64,000 bases of DNA from positions 14,611,683-14,675,682 of the forward strand of contig JAPTYO010000015.1 of the NCBI GenBank assembly GCA_036873135.1, given 5' to 3'. The notes below the pieces were generated by a model. That model did not search any database and was not told the DNA's origin. It worked only from the letters and a program-made list of their open reading frames with translations. This document shows, piece by piece, positions 11,541 to 24,190 of the stretch (positions are counted from its first letter, which is position 1; the number at the start of each line of letters is the position of its first letter). The DNA comes from Clarkia xantiana subsp. parviflora. Lineage: Eukaryota; Streptophyta; Magnoliopsida; Myrtales; Onagraceae. The position numbers and the translations under genes are program-made.

Positions 11541-13125
11541 AAGGGAGCCAAATAGAATGGCAATATTTGGATGCTCTCAACTGGAAGCATCTTCGACGGA
11601 AGTCACTACCTTGACACACTTAGTCATGGTCATCTGCGGAGCAACATCTCCGGCAAAAGTCAAGCCTACGCCTAAGCATAAGCCCGAAGACGTCCCACCT
11701 AAGTGGCATTGCTTTACCTCGCCTTCACCCCGTCTTCCGTCGTCGTCGCCTCAAACCGGGGAACCCACTACTCCCTTTCCCTCCGCACCACCCCAACATC
11801 GACACAGCCATCTCCCTCAAGCCCGCACAAGGACCCGCCGATACCCCCTCAACCACCACCACAAGCAACGCAACCACCCTCACCAAACCCTAGTCATGCC
11901 TTTCCACCCACCCCACGAACATCCACGCCCCCATGCCTAAGCCTAGACCAAAGCCGGAAGCCCCACCAGAGTGGATGACTTTGTTCAAACTCGCCTTCAT
12001 CCCACGCTCCGCCTCCACCTCGCCAAATCGCGGAGTCCGCCTCATCCCCTCCAATTTCACGTTCCCCCTCCACCTTCACTATCATCACCACCACCCCCGA
12101 ACCCGTACAAAGACACCCCACCATCATCAAAACCACCTCCACACTCTCTAACGCGCCTCCACAAGCCACCACGCGCTGCCACACGCCACCGCACGTGTCT
12201 CACGCGCCCGCACGCGCCGTCCACGTTCACCCACGCGCGCCCACGCGCCGAGCTACCTCTACCCACTCACCCGCACGTGTAAGCCACGTGCCGCCATGCG
12301 AGTCTTCACGCGCCATCACGCGCTACCACGCGCCACCACGCGCTGCCGCGGTCCTCCACCACCCCCGCCATGCCGCGCGCTGGTCGCCTACGCCCCTCCA
12401 CGCGCCGTCGTAGATGTTGTTCACAGTTTTAAGCTCAAACTCAACTACATCTTGGCGGTACAACCCTCTACCCTCCCCCTCCAACCCCTTCCAGTCGAAC
12501 TCATAGTTCGTCAGAACCAACATTCTGTCCACCAATCAAACCACTGCATGACATATACCCTTCGGGGTATCCACAATACGACTTCGGTCGCATCCTATTT
12601 CCGTCTTCCTTCGAGGAGAGAGAGCATTTCTTTGGCAATCTCCCATTGCGCTAGTCCTTCGCGGATGTTCCTATGGCGGGGGTGCCTTACAGAAATCTCT
12701 ACACCGATCATGTGGTCATCTTCGGTTTTGGATGGAACTGCTTGCGTTTCGGACATACTATGGGTCCGGTTTGGTATCGCTTGTTGTGCAGGTCCGCTGT
12801 TAGCTATGTCAGACTCAAGGAAGGTCCTTGTACCCTCCAAAGGACTGCGTTCGCTGCTGTATCAGATGGATTCCTCCTCTCCAAACTTCTATCCTTTGCC
12901 TGGGGTCGTCTCCGTCAATAAGCTGATTTGCATCTTTAATTTATGTTTTACTAGTTGTATTTCTGTTTCGCACTTCGTTATCTTTACTTCCGTTGTTTTA
13001 GCCGCATCTGCTCTACTTTTTCGGATATTGGACGCTAACCAATATCCCCGGAGCAATGTCGGTTTTTTAGTAGATTGTAATAGCTTTAATTATCAATAAA
13101 ATTGGCGCGCTTGAAGATCAAAAAG
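11541..13125 (+). repeat. Unclassified dispersed repeat, copy A
   Basis: It aligns by eye, with many differences, to the reverse complement of 43,795-45,363. Both start AGGGAGCCAAATAGA-TGGCA, pass through a Pro/His-coding CACC-rich block and a run of CACGCGCC words (12,170-12,420), and end in TAGATT-TAATA-T-TTTAATT and A-rich DNA. The 3' third can be read as a degraded frame in both copies, but no retroelement domain is recognisable. The A-rich end would suit a non-LTR element; that is a guess. Confidence 0.7.
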
Positions 13126-13412
13126 TATATGCAATTGTAGATAATAGAATAAATTAGTATGTTTATTTTACTGTAATAAATATTTTAAATAGGAGTTAAT
13201 ACTTTGCAAACTAACGAACAGTACACTATCTTGTTTTGCTAATAAATATAGCCAAGATTGTTTGTAGGATATTATCTGAATGGACGAATATTGACAGTGG
13301 ATGCAGGTTGATTTCTTTTTTCGTTGTGATCAAATAAGTTACAGTGGTAATTTTCTTGTAAATAGAATTTGTTATTGTTCTACACGTGTGTATAACTATA
13401 TATATGATATAT

Positions 13413-13566
13413 GAGCTTTTCTTCGGTGACTCGGCGCCACCACGTTCTGCTCCTTCACCACTCACATCATTTTTTATGTGGGACCCATTTTGTTGGGTCC
13501 CACATCACAATATGTGAGAAGTGAAGGGGCAGGACGTGGTGGCGCCGAGCTACCGTAGTTTTTCTC
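13413..13566. mobile_element. Foldback MITE (Mutator-like), 10 bp TSD
   Basis: A 154 bp element that is almost all inverted repeat: left GAGCTTTTCTTCGGTGACTC, then GGCGCCACCACGT; the right arm is the mirror, ending in TAGTTTTTCTC. The centre is GTGGGACCCA...TGGGTCCCAC. Flanked by TATGATATAT on both sides (13,403-13,412 and 13,567-13,576). A diverged relative begins at about 21,357. Confidence 0.8.
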
Positions 13567-13651
13567 TATGATATATAGTGTGACTTTATTGGTCGGCAAT
13601 TTTCCAATTAAAATAATATTAGTTAATAAAATAAATTTAAAAATAATATAT

Positions 13652-14437
13652 GAGAATAGAATCTAAAAACTGTCCCAATTTTGACCCGAGTGTCAGTTTG
13701 GTGTCTTAATTTTAAACTGTTGATATTTGGTGTCCCAATTTTCAGTTTTGCGCCTATTTGGTTTTCTGTTAGATTTTGGGGTAATGTTTAACAGATTGAG
13801 TTGAAAAGACTATTTTGCCCGTCTTTTTTTTTTTCTTTTAAAGCCTTCGATTTCGGCCACCCACCTCCAATCGGTCGGAATTGGCCGGAATCGGCCGAAA
13901 TCGGTCGGAACCCTAAATCCTAATCGGAGCTGCTTAACCCTAAATCGGCCAGAATAGGCCGTAATCGGCCGTAATTGGCCGTAATGTGAAGGAATCGGGA
14001 TGGGTTTGACCGTAATCGGCCGGAATCAGGGTGGGTTTGGCCGTAATCGGCCAGAATCGGGTGGGTTTGGCCGCAATAGGCTGGAAACGGGGTGGGTTTG
14101 GCCGTAATCGGCCAGAATAGGGGTGGGTTTGGCCGCAATAGGTCAGAATCGGCCGGAATCGGGTGGGTTTGGCCGAAGTCGGGTGGGTTTGGTCGGAATC
14201 GGGTGGTTTTGGTCGGAATCGGCCGGAACCCTAATTCTGGTCAGGGGGTATTTTTGGAATTTTGAAAATTGACCACTCATGTGACCATCACGTGACCAGA
14301 TTCCGTTCAACTTAACCCCAAAATTTAACGGAGACACCAAATAGCAACACATATGAAAATTGGGACATTGAATTTCAACTTCAGACACCAAACTGACACA
14401 TGGGTCAAAATTGGGACAGTTTTTAGGTTATATTCCC
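13652..14437. mobile_element. Mutator-type MITE with minisatellite core
   Basis: Inverted ends GAGAATAGAATCTAAAAACTG and (reversed) GGGAATATAACCTAAAAACTG, followed by matching CCCAATTTTGACCC arms. 9 bp TSD ATAATATAT (13,643-13,651 and 14,438-14,446). The core (13,860-14,230) is a tandem repeat of ~30 bp units around GGCCGTAATCGGCCAGAATCGGG. No transposase. Confidence 0.85.
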
Positions 14438-15330
14438 ATAATATATTAATAAACTTTTTTCCAGAAATAACTGTCAACACAAGGCAGACCTGCGTGGGTG
14501 ACTAGCAGGTGGGCTAGATTGGGGCCCATCTGCCAGTTGATTTTTCATATCCAAGGTAGTATTGTAGAATTATAGTGGATAAATACTATGGAAACAAACA
14601 AGGTACGTGCTATGTAAACGATTTACGCAGCAGAACAAAGGGCACATGTCTACAATGCTTTCCGTAGAACCAAGATCTTCTAGGGGAATTCTCGATCCGC
14701 CAGACGGTTCCCGTAAGGATTCTGGTTGAGGAATACCTACGCGGATTGGTCTCCACAGCAAAGCTCTTGTCGATTTTTTTAGCAAGGATTGATCTTCGGA
14801 GTAATTGCTTGAAGCAATTTGACACCTCCTAGGCTTAGGGAAGGGTTCGGCCGAAACTCTAGAGAATAGGGATGAGGGTTTTCTTTTTGTCTCGCACCAA
14901 ATGAAGAAAGTGATTAACCTTAAATTAAACCCTGACACTCCCTATTTATAAGAGGAGGTGGGCAAAACCCACCTCACCCCTTATTAAGTTTCGGTCGGCT
15001 CTATATTGAGAAAGTGAGGCTCAATTTTGGGCCTCTCATGTCCATTGAGATTTTAGGCCTAGCCCAAACCTAATGTGACATTACCCAAAGGACTCAGGCA
15101 ACAGTCTCTTAATGGGCTCCTATTTACGGCGACCCAATATCCAAATTCCAACAGCTCCCACTCGCCGGAATGGGAAGGTGCCTGTTAATATGTTGTCGAC
15201 CAACACATCAACATTTATTCTTCGATCCAGCCCTGCTTCGGAATAGTTCATACGAGGTTTGCCGTGCGACCGACGGACACGACGGACATTGTGCTACTCA
15301 TCTGTTAGGAGTGTTGTAGCGCCCACAGAA

Positions 15331-17657
15331 TGTAAACACCTAATTTTGGTCCGCGTGTAGCACGTTCAAAATGTCATATGTGACGCGTAAAAAAAAGGAA
15401 GTATTTAAATATGGAAAGTAGCGAAGTTTCCAAAGATATGACTGGCTTAAATTAGTATAGTTATTTGTATTTATTGCAGATAATATTTGTTGAATATTTA
15501 GAGTATATTTTCTGAATATTTAGCATTTATTGTTAGAATAAATCAACAATATTTATTTCCTAGTTAGAATAGTCACTAGGTATTATAAATAGAGTTGTAA
15601 TTTACATTGTATAAGACAACAACACAAGACAGAAAAGAACGCAAAATAAAAAAATACTAGGTTCTTATTACTTTCTTCATATTTGTTATTACATATTGTA
15701 TTATCATTGTGTATGAGTTCTGATAAGTTTATTAATATACGAGGATTGTATTATATATTATTATACATATGAAATCTAGCTAGACATGTTAACATCATCT
15801 TCTTCATCGATGCTACACCTTCGAGATGGCTTACTCAGTTACTCTATTTCAACACCGAGCTCCTCATCACTACGCTCCACTAGTGATAGAGCCATCGCTG
15901 AGCCAGACTTCACCTTACACCGGCCAGAGCTCCGATTATCTCGCAGCAATCGTCCATCATCTCTGTCGTCGTTCAACCTTCACTGTCAAGCCCAGAAGTT
16001 CCACTTGATTTAGGGTTGTCAACGGGGCGGGTCGGGGCGGGTATCGCTTGCCCCGTACCCGCCCCGCGGGTCGAGATGGCCGATCCGTACCCGCCCCACA
16101 CAGTTCGTGGGGCGGGGCGGGTCGAACCGCGGGTCACCTATTAGTTGTACATAATATATTATTAGCAATTTAAACCCTAAATTCTATATTTACCATATAC
16201 AAATTCAATTTAAAATTTAAATCACAAATAAAAAATTTAACTTCAAATCCAAATACAAGTCACAAATCCTAATTATTTTAACTATGTATTATATTACCTA
16301 TATAGTTTTATATAAATAAGTGTAATATATATATAAATTATCCACATACGGGGCGGGGCGGGGCGACCCCAAAACTGTACCCGCCCCACGGGTCACGGAT
16401 CGCGGGTCAACGAGTCAAAATCGGGGCGGGACCCCGCGGGTCACGGATTACCCTGACCCGTTGCCACCCCTACACTTGATATTCCACCCGTATCGATCCC
16501 ATCACTACCACGGGACCAGCACCACGCACCAGCTCCGTTCAGGCAACCCAGTTCCGTCCTCCGTGCCCCGGCTATCGCTTCGACCTCCATCTCCAGTTCA
16601 CTTGCTCCACCATTCGACTGCGCCCTCCACTTAACGACAAGCCCTATCCTTCAAATCAACTCCGCTTGTCAGCTCCGATGCCGATCACCATAAACCACCG
16701 TCTGATGGACTATGATTGAGTCGGTTCCTTGTATTATCATTATTATTATTTAATATTATTATTGTTGTCGCTGCTGTTTGGTTTCATGATCACAGATCCC
16801 CACTTTTCGTGTTCTCTAGTAGACGACCATGCTCGATTCGGACCTCGCACCGCCTTCCCCATTCTCCGACCATTAATCCTTCACCTCTGGAATCGAGCTG
16901 CCATCGGTCTAGTCTAAGCCATCCACCGTGCAGCACACAATTCACAGTCCACCGGCTGATAACTCTTTGCAATCTCCATCGGAACCCTCCAGTTCGCCGG
17001 ATCCGTTACTAATGCTCCGCATCGCTTCCCTATTTCTTCAGTACGTTCGGACCTGCGCTGACCTCGAAGAAAACCAGATGAATTGGTATGTACAAGTGGG
17101 AGCAGGATCAGATCTCGGCCATGAAGGATTACGTTGCTTGATTCGGACATGGGTCTGCAAAACTAGCCCGTCAGGAACATTGCAAAGATAGGACACTTGC
17201 AAAAATGGACAGGTACTGATTGCTTGGTTTCATTATTTAATTATATAATGTATTTATGTGTTTACTAATATTTAGCATGTTTGTTTTTGTTTCCAATAAC
17301 CGTAAATTGTTTACTTGTTTAGGTTTATTAAAGTGTAGTTCTTCCAATAATGTTGATTACCATTAATATTAGTTTTTTTTTTTTTTTTTGGAAAATAAAT
17401 AAATAGAAGTAAGATGGCAATTTTAGTGAATAGAGTACCAAAATGACGAGATTATTACCATGTGTTTTAATTCGTAATAGAACCCCCGAACTCGGATTTC
17501 TGATCGTATACTAATTTAATACCTATGTGTTTAATTCGTTATTTGCTTAGGTAATTTAGGATTCTAGTTAGCCTAATAATTAACTAGTGGCGACTCTATT
17601 CAAAATTCCACGTTTTTCAAAACGTATGTCGCATTAGGTCAGATTTTAGGTCCGACA
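15331..17657 (+). mobile_element. Nested solo LTR, TSD CAGAA
   Basis: It begins TGTAAACACC, ends GGTCCGACA, and is flanked by CAGAA on both sides (15,326-15,330 and 17,658-17,662). A plus-strand TATA box (TATTATAAATAG) lies near 15,580. The sequence on either side of it reads as one interrupted stretch of the host element. No second LTR or internal domain is seen, so a solo LTR of about 1.85 kb plus a 0.46 kb MITE insertion is the simplest reading. Short open frames within it carry no known domain. Confidence 0.65.
16009..16472. mobile_element. hAT-type MITE with GGGGCGGG ends, TSD CACTTGAT
   Basis: Ends TTAGGGTTGTCAACGGGGCGG and CCCGTTGCCACCCCTA, flanked by the 8 bp repeat CACTTGAT (16,001-16,008 and 16,473-16,480). 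Both subterminal regions are dense in GGGGCGGG/CCCGCCCC words; the centre is very AT-rich. Same family as 24,554-25,159. Confidence 0.88.
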
Positions 17658-18956
17658 CAGAATGTTGGTTCCCCATCTTTAATCAACCTGTAACAATACT
17701 GTGCCGCGTTGTATCCTTGGTCAACTGTCATTCTCCAATTGCCTAGTTTCCACATAGGAACACATCTCCAAGGCATCCATACAAGTATTCACAACCTTCA
17801 ACTAATATCAAGCTGGTGGCCACCTAGTGAATACAAGAGTCGGAGAATTATAGGTGTACATGACCATCCCCATCGCTCATACCCTTAGTCAAACTCAACC
17901 GGTTTCCAAAGACGTGTTCACTGGGCCTTTATGTTCAGCAATGCGTTCGTTAGCCGAAGCGAACAATGGGACGTGTATGTCGGGGCAACTAGATGTCGAC
18001 CCGGATGTCTATCCCACGGGTGAAATTCTTCTCCTTCTGATCCGTTCATTTCGCTATTCCCGTAATCCGCTCCTTCGTTGACCTGCACGAGGGGTAAGCT
18101 GGGGGTGGAACCGGCGAACCATCTCTGATGCTTAAATTAGTACAATATTCTAGAGAGATAAACTAGAGAGATGACAGAGCTCAAATGTGCAAGAATTCAT
18201 CAAGTGTCAAATGAGAAGAACTTTAGCCCTATATATAGGCTTCAAGGGAGATTATGATGGTTAGTGACGTCGTTAACCCCTAAACGTGCTTTATTAATAG
18301 ATAATGAAGGGTCTAACCCCTTAGAAGCATGTGAGAGTTCGTATTATTGTGTAAGGGTCGGATGTGTAAAATGATGACGGGTCTCTGCGAGGCGTGACCC
18401 GGACGAAGGTCTCCCGGACGTCGCGTATGCCCTTTGGACGGGCGTAGTACGTCGTCCGGGAGTGGTATCAAGGCCTCTGAGATCGGACCAAATATCTGAT
18501 CTCAGAGGCCAGAGATTGGACCAGCTTTGGTCCGGACGGGTGTTTTTTCCCGTCCGGGCCGTTTTTTTCCTACGGGTGGTGTATTCGGGTCAATGTTTCG
18601 ATCTGTAATCGTGTGTGGGGTTATCATGATAATACAATCCGAACTAAAATGGGTCCAAATTGAGTGTATATCCATCATTTTCCCTCGAGTCAAACAATGG
18701 CCTAACCCTTGATTGACTCTATTTTACGATGGGATGAGATGCTCAATTTGAATCCGTGGTTTTACCTCTTGACGAGTCCACTGTGTATCCATAGGCGTGC
18801 CGCACTGCTTTATTCTCGTCTCCCAAGACAGGGAAACATAAACGTTAGTGTAATCCTCTTGAGGAGTTTTTTTTTTTAAGAAACTAAGTGAGATAGATAT
18901 GCTTTAGACAAAAGATAAATCCAAGGATATGGTTGTCTTTGTCGGGGGTGTCGTCT

Positions 18957-19118
18957 TAATGGCGCTGAGCTGTTTCAAGAGCTGTGTAGCTCTCAAGTTC
19001 TCCCTTGTGAATCATTTCTTCGATCTCAATTTTTAGCACCATACAGTCATTCGTCTTGTGCCCCCACTTTCATGGTATTCACACCATTCATTGGCATCTT
19101 TGCCCACAAAAGCTCATA
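18957..19118 (-). pseudogene. gypsy gag C-terminal remnant
   Basis: On the minus strand a short stretch resembles the end of Tat-type gag: an EWCEYHE segment, then after a one-base frame change DCMVLKIEIEEMIHKGEL and a stop. It parallels the CRFHRANGHDTNHCRELKKEIE region of the gypsy element at 62.1 kb. It is broken by the frameshift and has no continuation. Confidence 0.6.
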
Positions 19119-19299
19119 TTTCTCCTTTGTACTGTGGCAACTTATTGATCAATGATGGATATCTACCCAATTCGGGTTCGTATATATATTTCGGACCTCG
19201 CAAACATGTCAAACCCACGAAAATGACTTAAAAACGCTAACCCGCGAGTTAGAACGATCCGAACGGGCAACATGCGCATTCGGAACGGACTCGTCCGGA

Positions 19300-19600
19300 T
19301 TTTTAACACAATCCGGACCTCCGGATTGTGTCAAACAATCCGGAGCTGGCCTGGTCTGGATTGTGTTAACACAATCGGGAGGTCCGGACTGTGTTAACAC
19401 AATCCGGAGGTTCGGACCGTGTTAACACAATCCGGAGGTTCAGACCGTGTTAACACAATCCGGAGGTTCAGACTGTGTTAACACAATCCAGAGGTCCGGA
19501 CTGTGTTAACACAGTCCGTACCAGCTCCAGATTTTGTTAACACAATTCGGAGGTCCTGACTGTGTTAACACAGTCTTGACCAACTCCGGATTGTCGCCCT
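19300..19600. repeat. 28 bp tandem repeat with GTGTTAACAC palindrome
   Basis: About eight head-to-tail copies of a unit like GTGTTAACACAATCCGGAGGTTCGGACC, each carrying the 10 bp palindrome GTGTTAACAC. The last copies are more diverged. It lies inside the interior of the LARD-like element. Confidence 0.8.
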
Positions 19601-21349
19601 CAACACGCGTATTTCACCATCGTGTTCTTACACTAAGTTAGAGTTTTCCAATAGCCAACCTTGATCAAACCAGACGACGGTTCACACTTTCTTTTAAACC
19701 GACGTCGAACCGCGCAAAAACCGGGGTCGGTTCTAAAGTTTCCTATAAAAGGACTCGGGGCCTTTCCGAATGGTTTTCGCCACTCGGGGTATTTTTCGGG
19801 CTTATGTGGTGGGCCTCGCATGTTCGTGATCCAAGTTTCGAATTATATTCGGTTATGACCCATTTATCGGGTCCGATTAATGATAGTTTGGGCGTATATC
19901 CAACAGGGTCGGTTCGGTTCGACCCATTTAGTTGCCCGGTCCGACATGACCCGGATGGGTCAGACCGATTGAGAAAATCTGGTTTGACCCGTGGAACCCG
20001 ACCTGGTTCAGTTGGGTTGACCCGGTTTGGTCCTGTTTGGGTTCCCTAGGTCTTCCGGGCCGGTTGGCTTGACCCGGATGTTTAATTGGACCGACCCATT
20101 AACCCTTTAAGGTTCGGCCGAAATTTTTCTTGTGGGCTAAGTAGGGTTTTAAAGTCAACTAAAAATTTAACTTAGCCACCAAGTAACATTAATTATAAAA
20201 ATAATTTTCAATATTTGCATATATATATATATTATTTATTGTCAAGATTCTATAATATTATAATATCTATCTACAATATATATTTTCTCAATCTTAGGCA
20301 ACTAAAATCTATCAATAATATTCAAGATTCCTAAAATTGTGCTAGAATATATAAATATTGATTATCACAATTATCTTGTGAATCTAACCCTAATTGAGAC
20401 CTAATTCACCTAGCATTAATTTTTTACCGAAATTTTGAATTTGAATTTCCTAGGGTTCGACCGAAAACCCTAGTTACTTAGGGATTAAGAAATTAAATTT
20501 TTTACCTTGATCAACCTAAATGGTTCGGCTGAAACATGCTATTAGGGTAGTGGTCAAATTTCAAGATCAAATTTTACTAAGATCAATAATCCAATGTTCA
20601 ATTTTGATAAATGTCACATTTTTCTTGAAAAATCATGAACATCAGTTTTAACAAAAACACTTAATTTCATGAATATCAGTTTTACTAAAATTTCAAGAAC
20701 ACCAATTTATCAAAATCATGAACTCCCTAACACAGGCTCTGATACCATTGTAGGATTATAGGGGATAAATACTACAGAAACAAACAAGGTACATGCTATT
20801 TAAACGAATTACACAGCGGAATAAATGGCACATACCTACAATGCTTTCCGTAGACCCAAGATCTTCTAGGGGAGTTCTCGATCCGCCAGACTGTTCCCGT
20901 AAGGATTCTGATTAAGGAATACCTACACGGATTGGTCTCCACAGCAAACCCTATTGTCGATTCTTTAGCATGGATGGATCTCTAGAGTAATTGCTTGAAG
21001 CAATTGGCACCTCCTAGGCTTAGGGAAAGGTTCGGCTGAAACACTAGAGAATAGGGAGGATAATTTTCTTTTTGTCTCACCACAAATGAAAAAAAGTTAT
21101 TAACCTTAAATTAAACCATGAAACTCCCTGTTTATAAGAGGAGGTGGGCAAAACCCACCTCACCCCTTATTAAGTTTCAGCCGGCCCTATAGTAAGAAAG
21201 GGAGGCCAATTTTGGGGCTCTCATGTCCATTGGGATTTTAGGCCTAACCCAAAATCTCTAATGTGACACTACCCAATTAACTTAGGCAACAGTCTCCTAT
21301 TAATGGGTTCCTATTTACGGCGACTCAATATCCAAATGCCAACAAGTAT

Positions 21350-24105
21350 ATCCAATGAGCTTTTCTTGACTACATCGGTGCCACCACGTGCTACACCTCA
21401 CCTATTTCACACATTAGTGGAACCCAGTTATTTTTTTCTCACCAACGTGTCAGTAGTTTGTTGGATAGCTTCGGTCCACCGTGTGGTGGATCCGAGGTAG
21501 TATAGAATTTTTCATTCAACAAGCGGATGGGTTGAACTGAGAAATTCTTGTCTACCTCTGAGCCAACACATGGCAATGATGTGGTATCCCTTTCGCCAAT
21601 AAACATAAGACACGTAGTAAGTAGCTTAGTCATATACACATGTCTTATGTTGATTGTCTGAAGGGTCACCACGTCATTGCCATATGTTGGTAAAGATGTA
21701 GGCAAGAATTTCTCGGTTGAACTTGAACTTGAACCTACATATGGGTCCCACTAGTCGCTGATGGTATACTTGGAAAAAAGTTAATTTAAAAATAACTTTT
21801 GAAATATGTAAAATTGATTGAAAAAATAAGAATATTATTAATTTTTTTAATGGAATTTTTAATAATAAATTAAATACACCAATGCTTTATTTGTTCATCA
21901 AATTTTTTTATTTCTCAAATAAATTTGTATATTTGGCCAAAAAAATTGTATATTATTTTAATTTTTCATAAATATAATACTATTCCGTAAATGTGTTCAA
22001 GATTAGTGCTAGATGAACATATGAAACATTAAGACTTTTTTTTGTCTCATATGTTATGAGATATTATCATTTAGTTTTTGTTAATTTATTATTATTATTA
22101 TTAGGTAAATATATATTTTTGGGTAGGTGATCAAATGATACCAGTAAGTTTTTTAGTAACCTTTTTTCCATATATTCTAAGATGTTATTTGGTACATCCA
22201 TTAAAACTAGCACGGTGTGGTAGTAACATTTAATATTTTTATATATTAATTTGCTTTCAATTTTAACTTGTGACGATGATGTCAAATCAACATAACATAT
22301 TAGTTAAACATATGAACCAAACGGCTTATCTCAGAACATATAAGACAAAAGAAATCTTAATATATAATTTGTTCACATAACATCAAATATATAGTATCAT
22401 TGAACATATATTCAATAATATTAAATTTAAAAAATTAAAAATGATATACAAATTTATTCGATATATAAAAAACTGATAGACAATTAAAAACAATGTATTT
22501 GATTTATAATAAAAATACAATTTTCTAAAAATATAGTAATATTTTTAATTTTTTCAACTAACTTTATAAATTTCAAACATATTTTTCAAATCTAAAAATA
22601 ATCCAATTTTATTATTAAAAAATGGTCTCACTTACTTGTAGGGGTGAGCTCGGGACAAATGGGCGAGATTCTTTGGAAAAATGTCCCTAACCCTAGTTTT
22701 CGAGATTTTCCACTACTGTCCCTAGCCCTACCCCTATGTTACGCATCTGAAAAAATCATTACTTAGTCGGGACTTTCAAATTCGGGACGGGTTAGGGACA
22801 ATCCTAGTTTACACCTAATATTGAAAATAAACCTTAATATTTTCAACTCAAAATAAAAATTCAAGTTCAAGCATTCATCAAGTTCACGGACACATATTTT
22901 GGGAGTGGGTTGTGGGTTATGGTTGTGGCTACGCTAGTAATACTTACTAATTAGGCTACATGTTTATTTTATTTTATATTCCTTTAGTTTTAGTATAATT
23001 AGATTATTTAAGTTGTAAAATGTTGAATTAGGGTAAATAATTAGGGACAATTGAGACTTTCGAGATTTTCGGGATTTTTAAAAAAAAGACCAAGCTCTAG
23101 CTCTAGTTGAGAGTAAAAGCCCCTTCCATACATGTTCGGGCCCGATTTCGGGACGGGCGGATTTTTCGTGAATTCGAGTTTGTCGGAATTTATGTTTCGC
23201 CCTATTTATTTGAAGGACCTATAGGATTTAAACCTAGGCAGGTGGGCCTAACCTAGCCCACCTGCTATGAAGGACATGGACATCACGCACATACATGCAT
23301 TGGCTTGTTATATTTTGTATAAATTTTTTTCTATGATATTTTTTAATTTAGTTTATTTTTATTTGTTATTTTAGTTTTTAAGTCCAACTTTTCGTTGCAT
23401 TATTAATATTTTAGAATCTGTTGATTCAATTAATAGTTATATGGCGTTGCCTTTTTTTTTTTTTTTACTCTTGTTAGATTCTATATTGGACCATGTCAAA
23501 TTCAATGGGTTAGCAGAGAGAAATCATGTATATAAGTGAGATTATATCCTAAAATCAAATGGTGTTACTATTGAACTGCCCGCTCTCCATCTCCAGTCGC
23601 CCCCCGCCACCATCTTCGATTGCCACACCATTATCGTCCAATTCCAACAGACGACGCAGACTGAGACGTCGCCACTTCCATTCTCACCTCCGGTCGCACT
23701 TGCCCTCCCCTATCCCCCGATTTCGAGCTCAAGTTTTCCTCCGTGTATTGTTTTTTGGGTTTGTCGGGCTTAAAATTTGGAAGTTTCCTGAAGTAATGCT
23801 TATAATCGTTGACCACTGAATTATCAGTTTAAGATTTTCAATTTTTTGTTTATCGAATTGACCTGATAAACCGCCCAGTCCGCCAAAAGTCGGAATATTG
23901 AACTGGTTAGCTTATATCCTGATCTTTTAAGCCGATCAAACCGTTCGAGACACCGATTCCCGATCGGTCCGATAACATTAGTTCGAAATTCAAAGTTTTA
24001 CCCACACAACAGTAGAATCCCTTCATGTGCACCGCAATCTTGTTGCATGCGATTACTCTCTCGCCGACATGAAGGTAATCATTGAGACATGATTAAGCGA
24101 AAACC

Positions 24106-24154
<49 letters not shown>

Positions 24155-24190
24155 ATTAATTTAGGGTCATTTTCGCCATTAAACCCCTAA
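21350..24190. other. AT-rich intergenic DNA with element fragments
   Basis: 21,357-21,740 resembles the foldback MITE at 13,413 (GAGCTTTTCTT, GGTGCCACCACGT, TGGGTCCCAC) but its right end is unclear. 22,638 onward starts TAGGGGTGAGCTCGGGAC, like a hAT MITE end, without a matching right end. A 43 bp (TA)n tract lies at 24,109-24,151. No gene is supported; an open frame at 23,559-23,819 is Pro/Arg-rich and has no known domain. Confidence 0.5.

Larger units (their letters stand above)
14563..21344 (-). mobile_element. LTR retroelement without recognisable pol (LARD-like), TSD AGTAT
   Basis: Two similar LTRs (14,563-15,153 and 20,749-21,344; TG...CA on the minus strand) bound this 6.8 kb element, with the 5 bp duplication AGTAT at 14,558-14,562 and 21,345-21,349. 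Immediately inside the right LTR, 20,735-20,747 is the complement of TGGTATCAGAGCC, a tRNA-iMet primer site, so the element runs right to left. Inside the left LTR the minus strand is purine-rich (GGCGAGTGGGAGC). The interior has no reverse transcriptase or integrase that I can read. It holds a solo LTR (15,331-17,657), an LTR-like stretch with CTCTGATGCTTAAATTAG (18,120-18,420), a gag remnant and tandem repeats. Likely non-autonomous or gutted by nested insertion. Confidence 0.85.

Noticed and set aside
12296..13099. 267-codon plus-strand open frame in dispersed repeat copy A
   Set aside because: The corresponding part of copy B is broken into several frames and no domain is seen; treated as degraded repeat sequence.
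14641..14938. 122-codon frame in the LTR at 14,563
   Set aside because: It lies within an LTR; the same region of the partner LTR at 20,749 is not open.
22638..23160. hAT-like left end TAGGGGTGAGCTC
   Set aside because: No matching right end or 8 bp duplication was found, so it is not called as an element.
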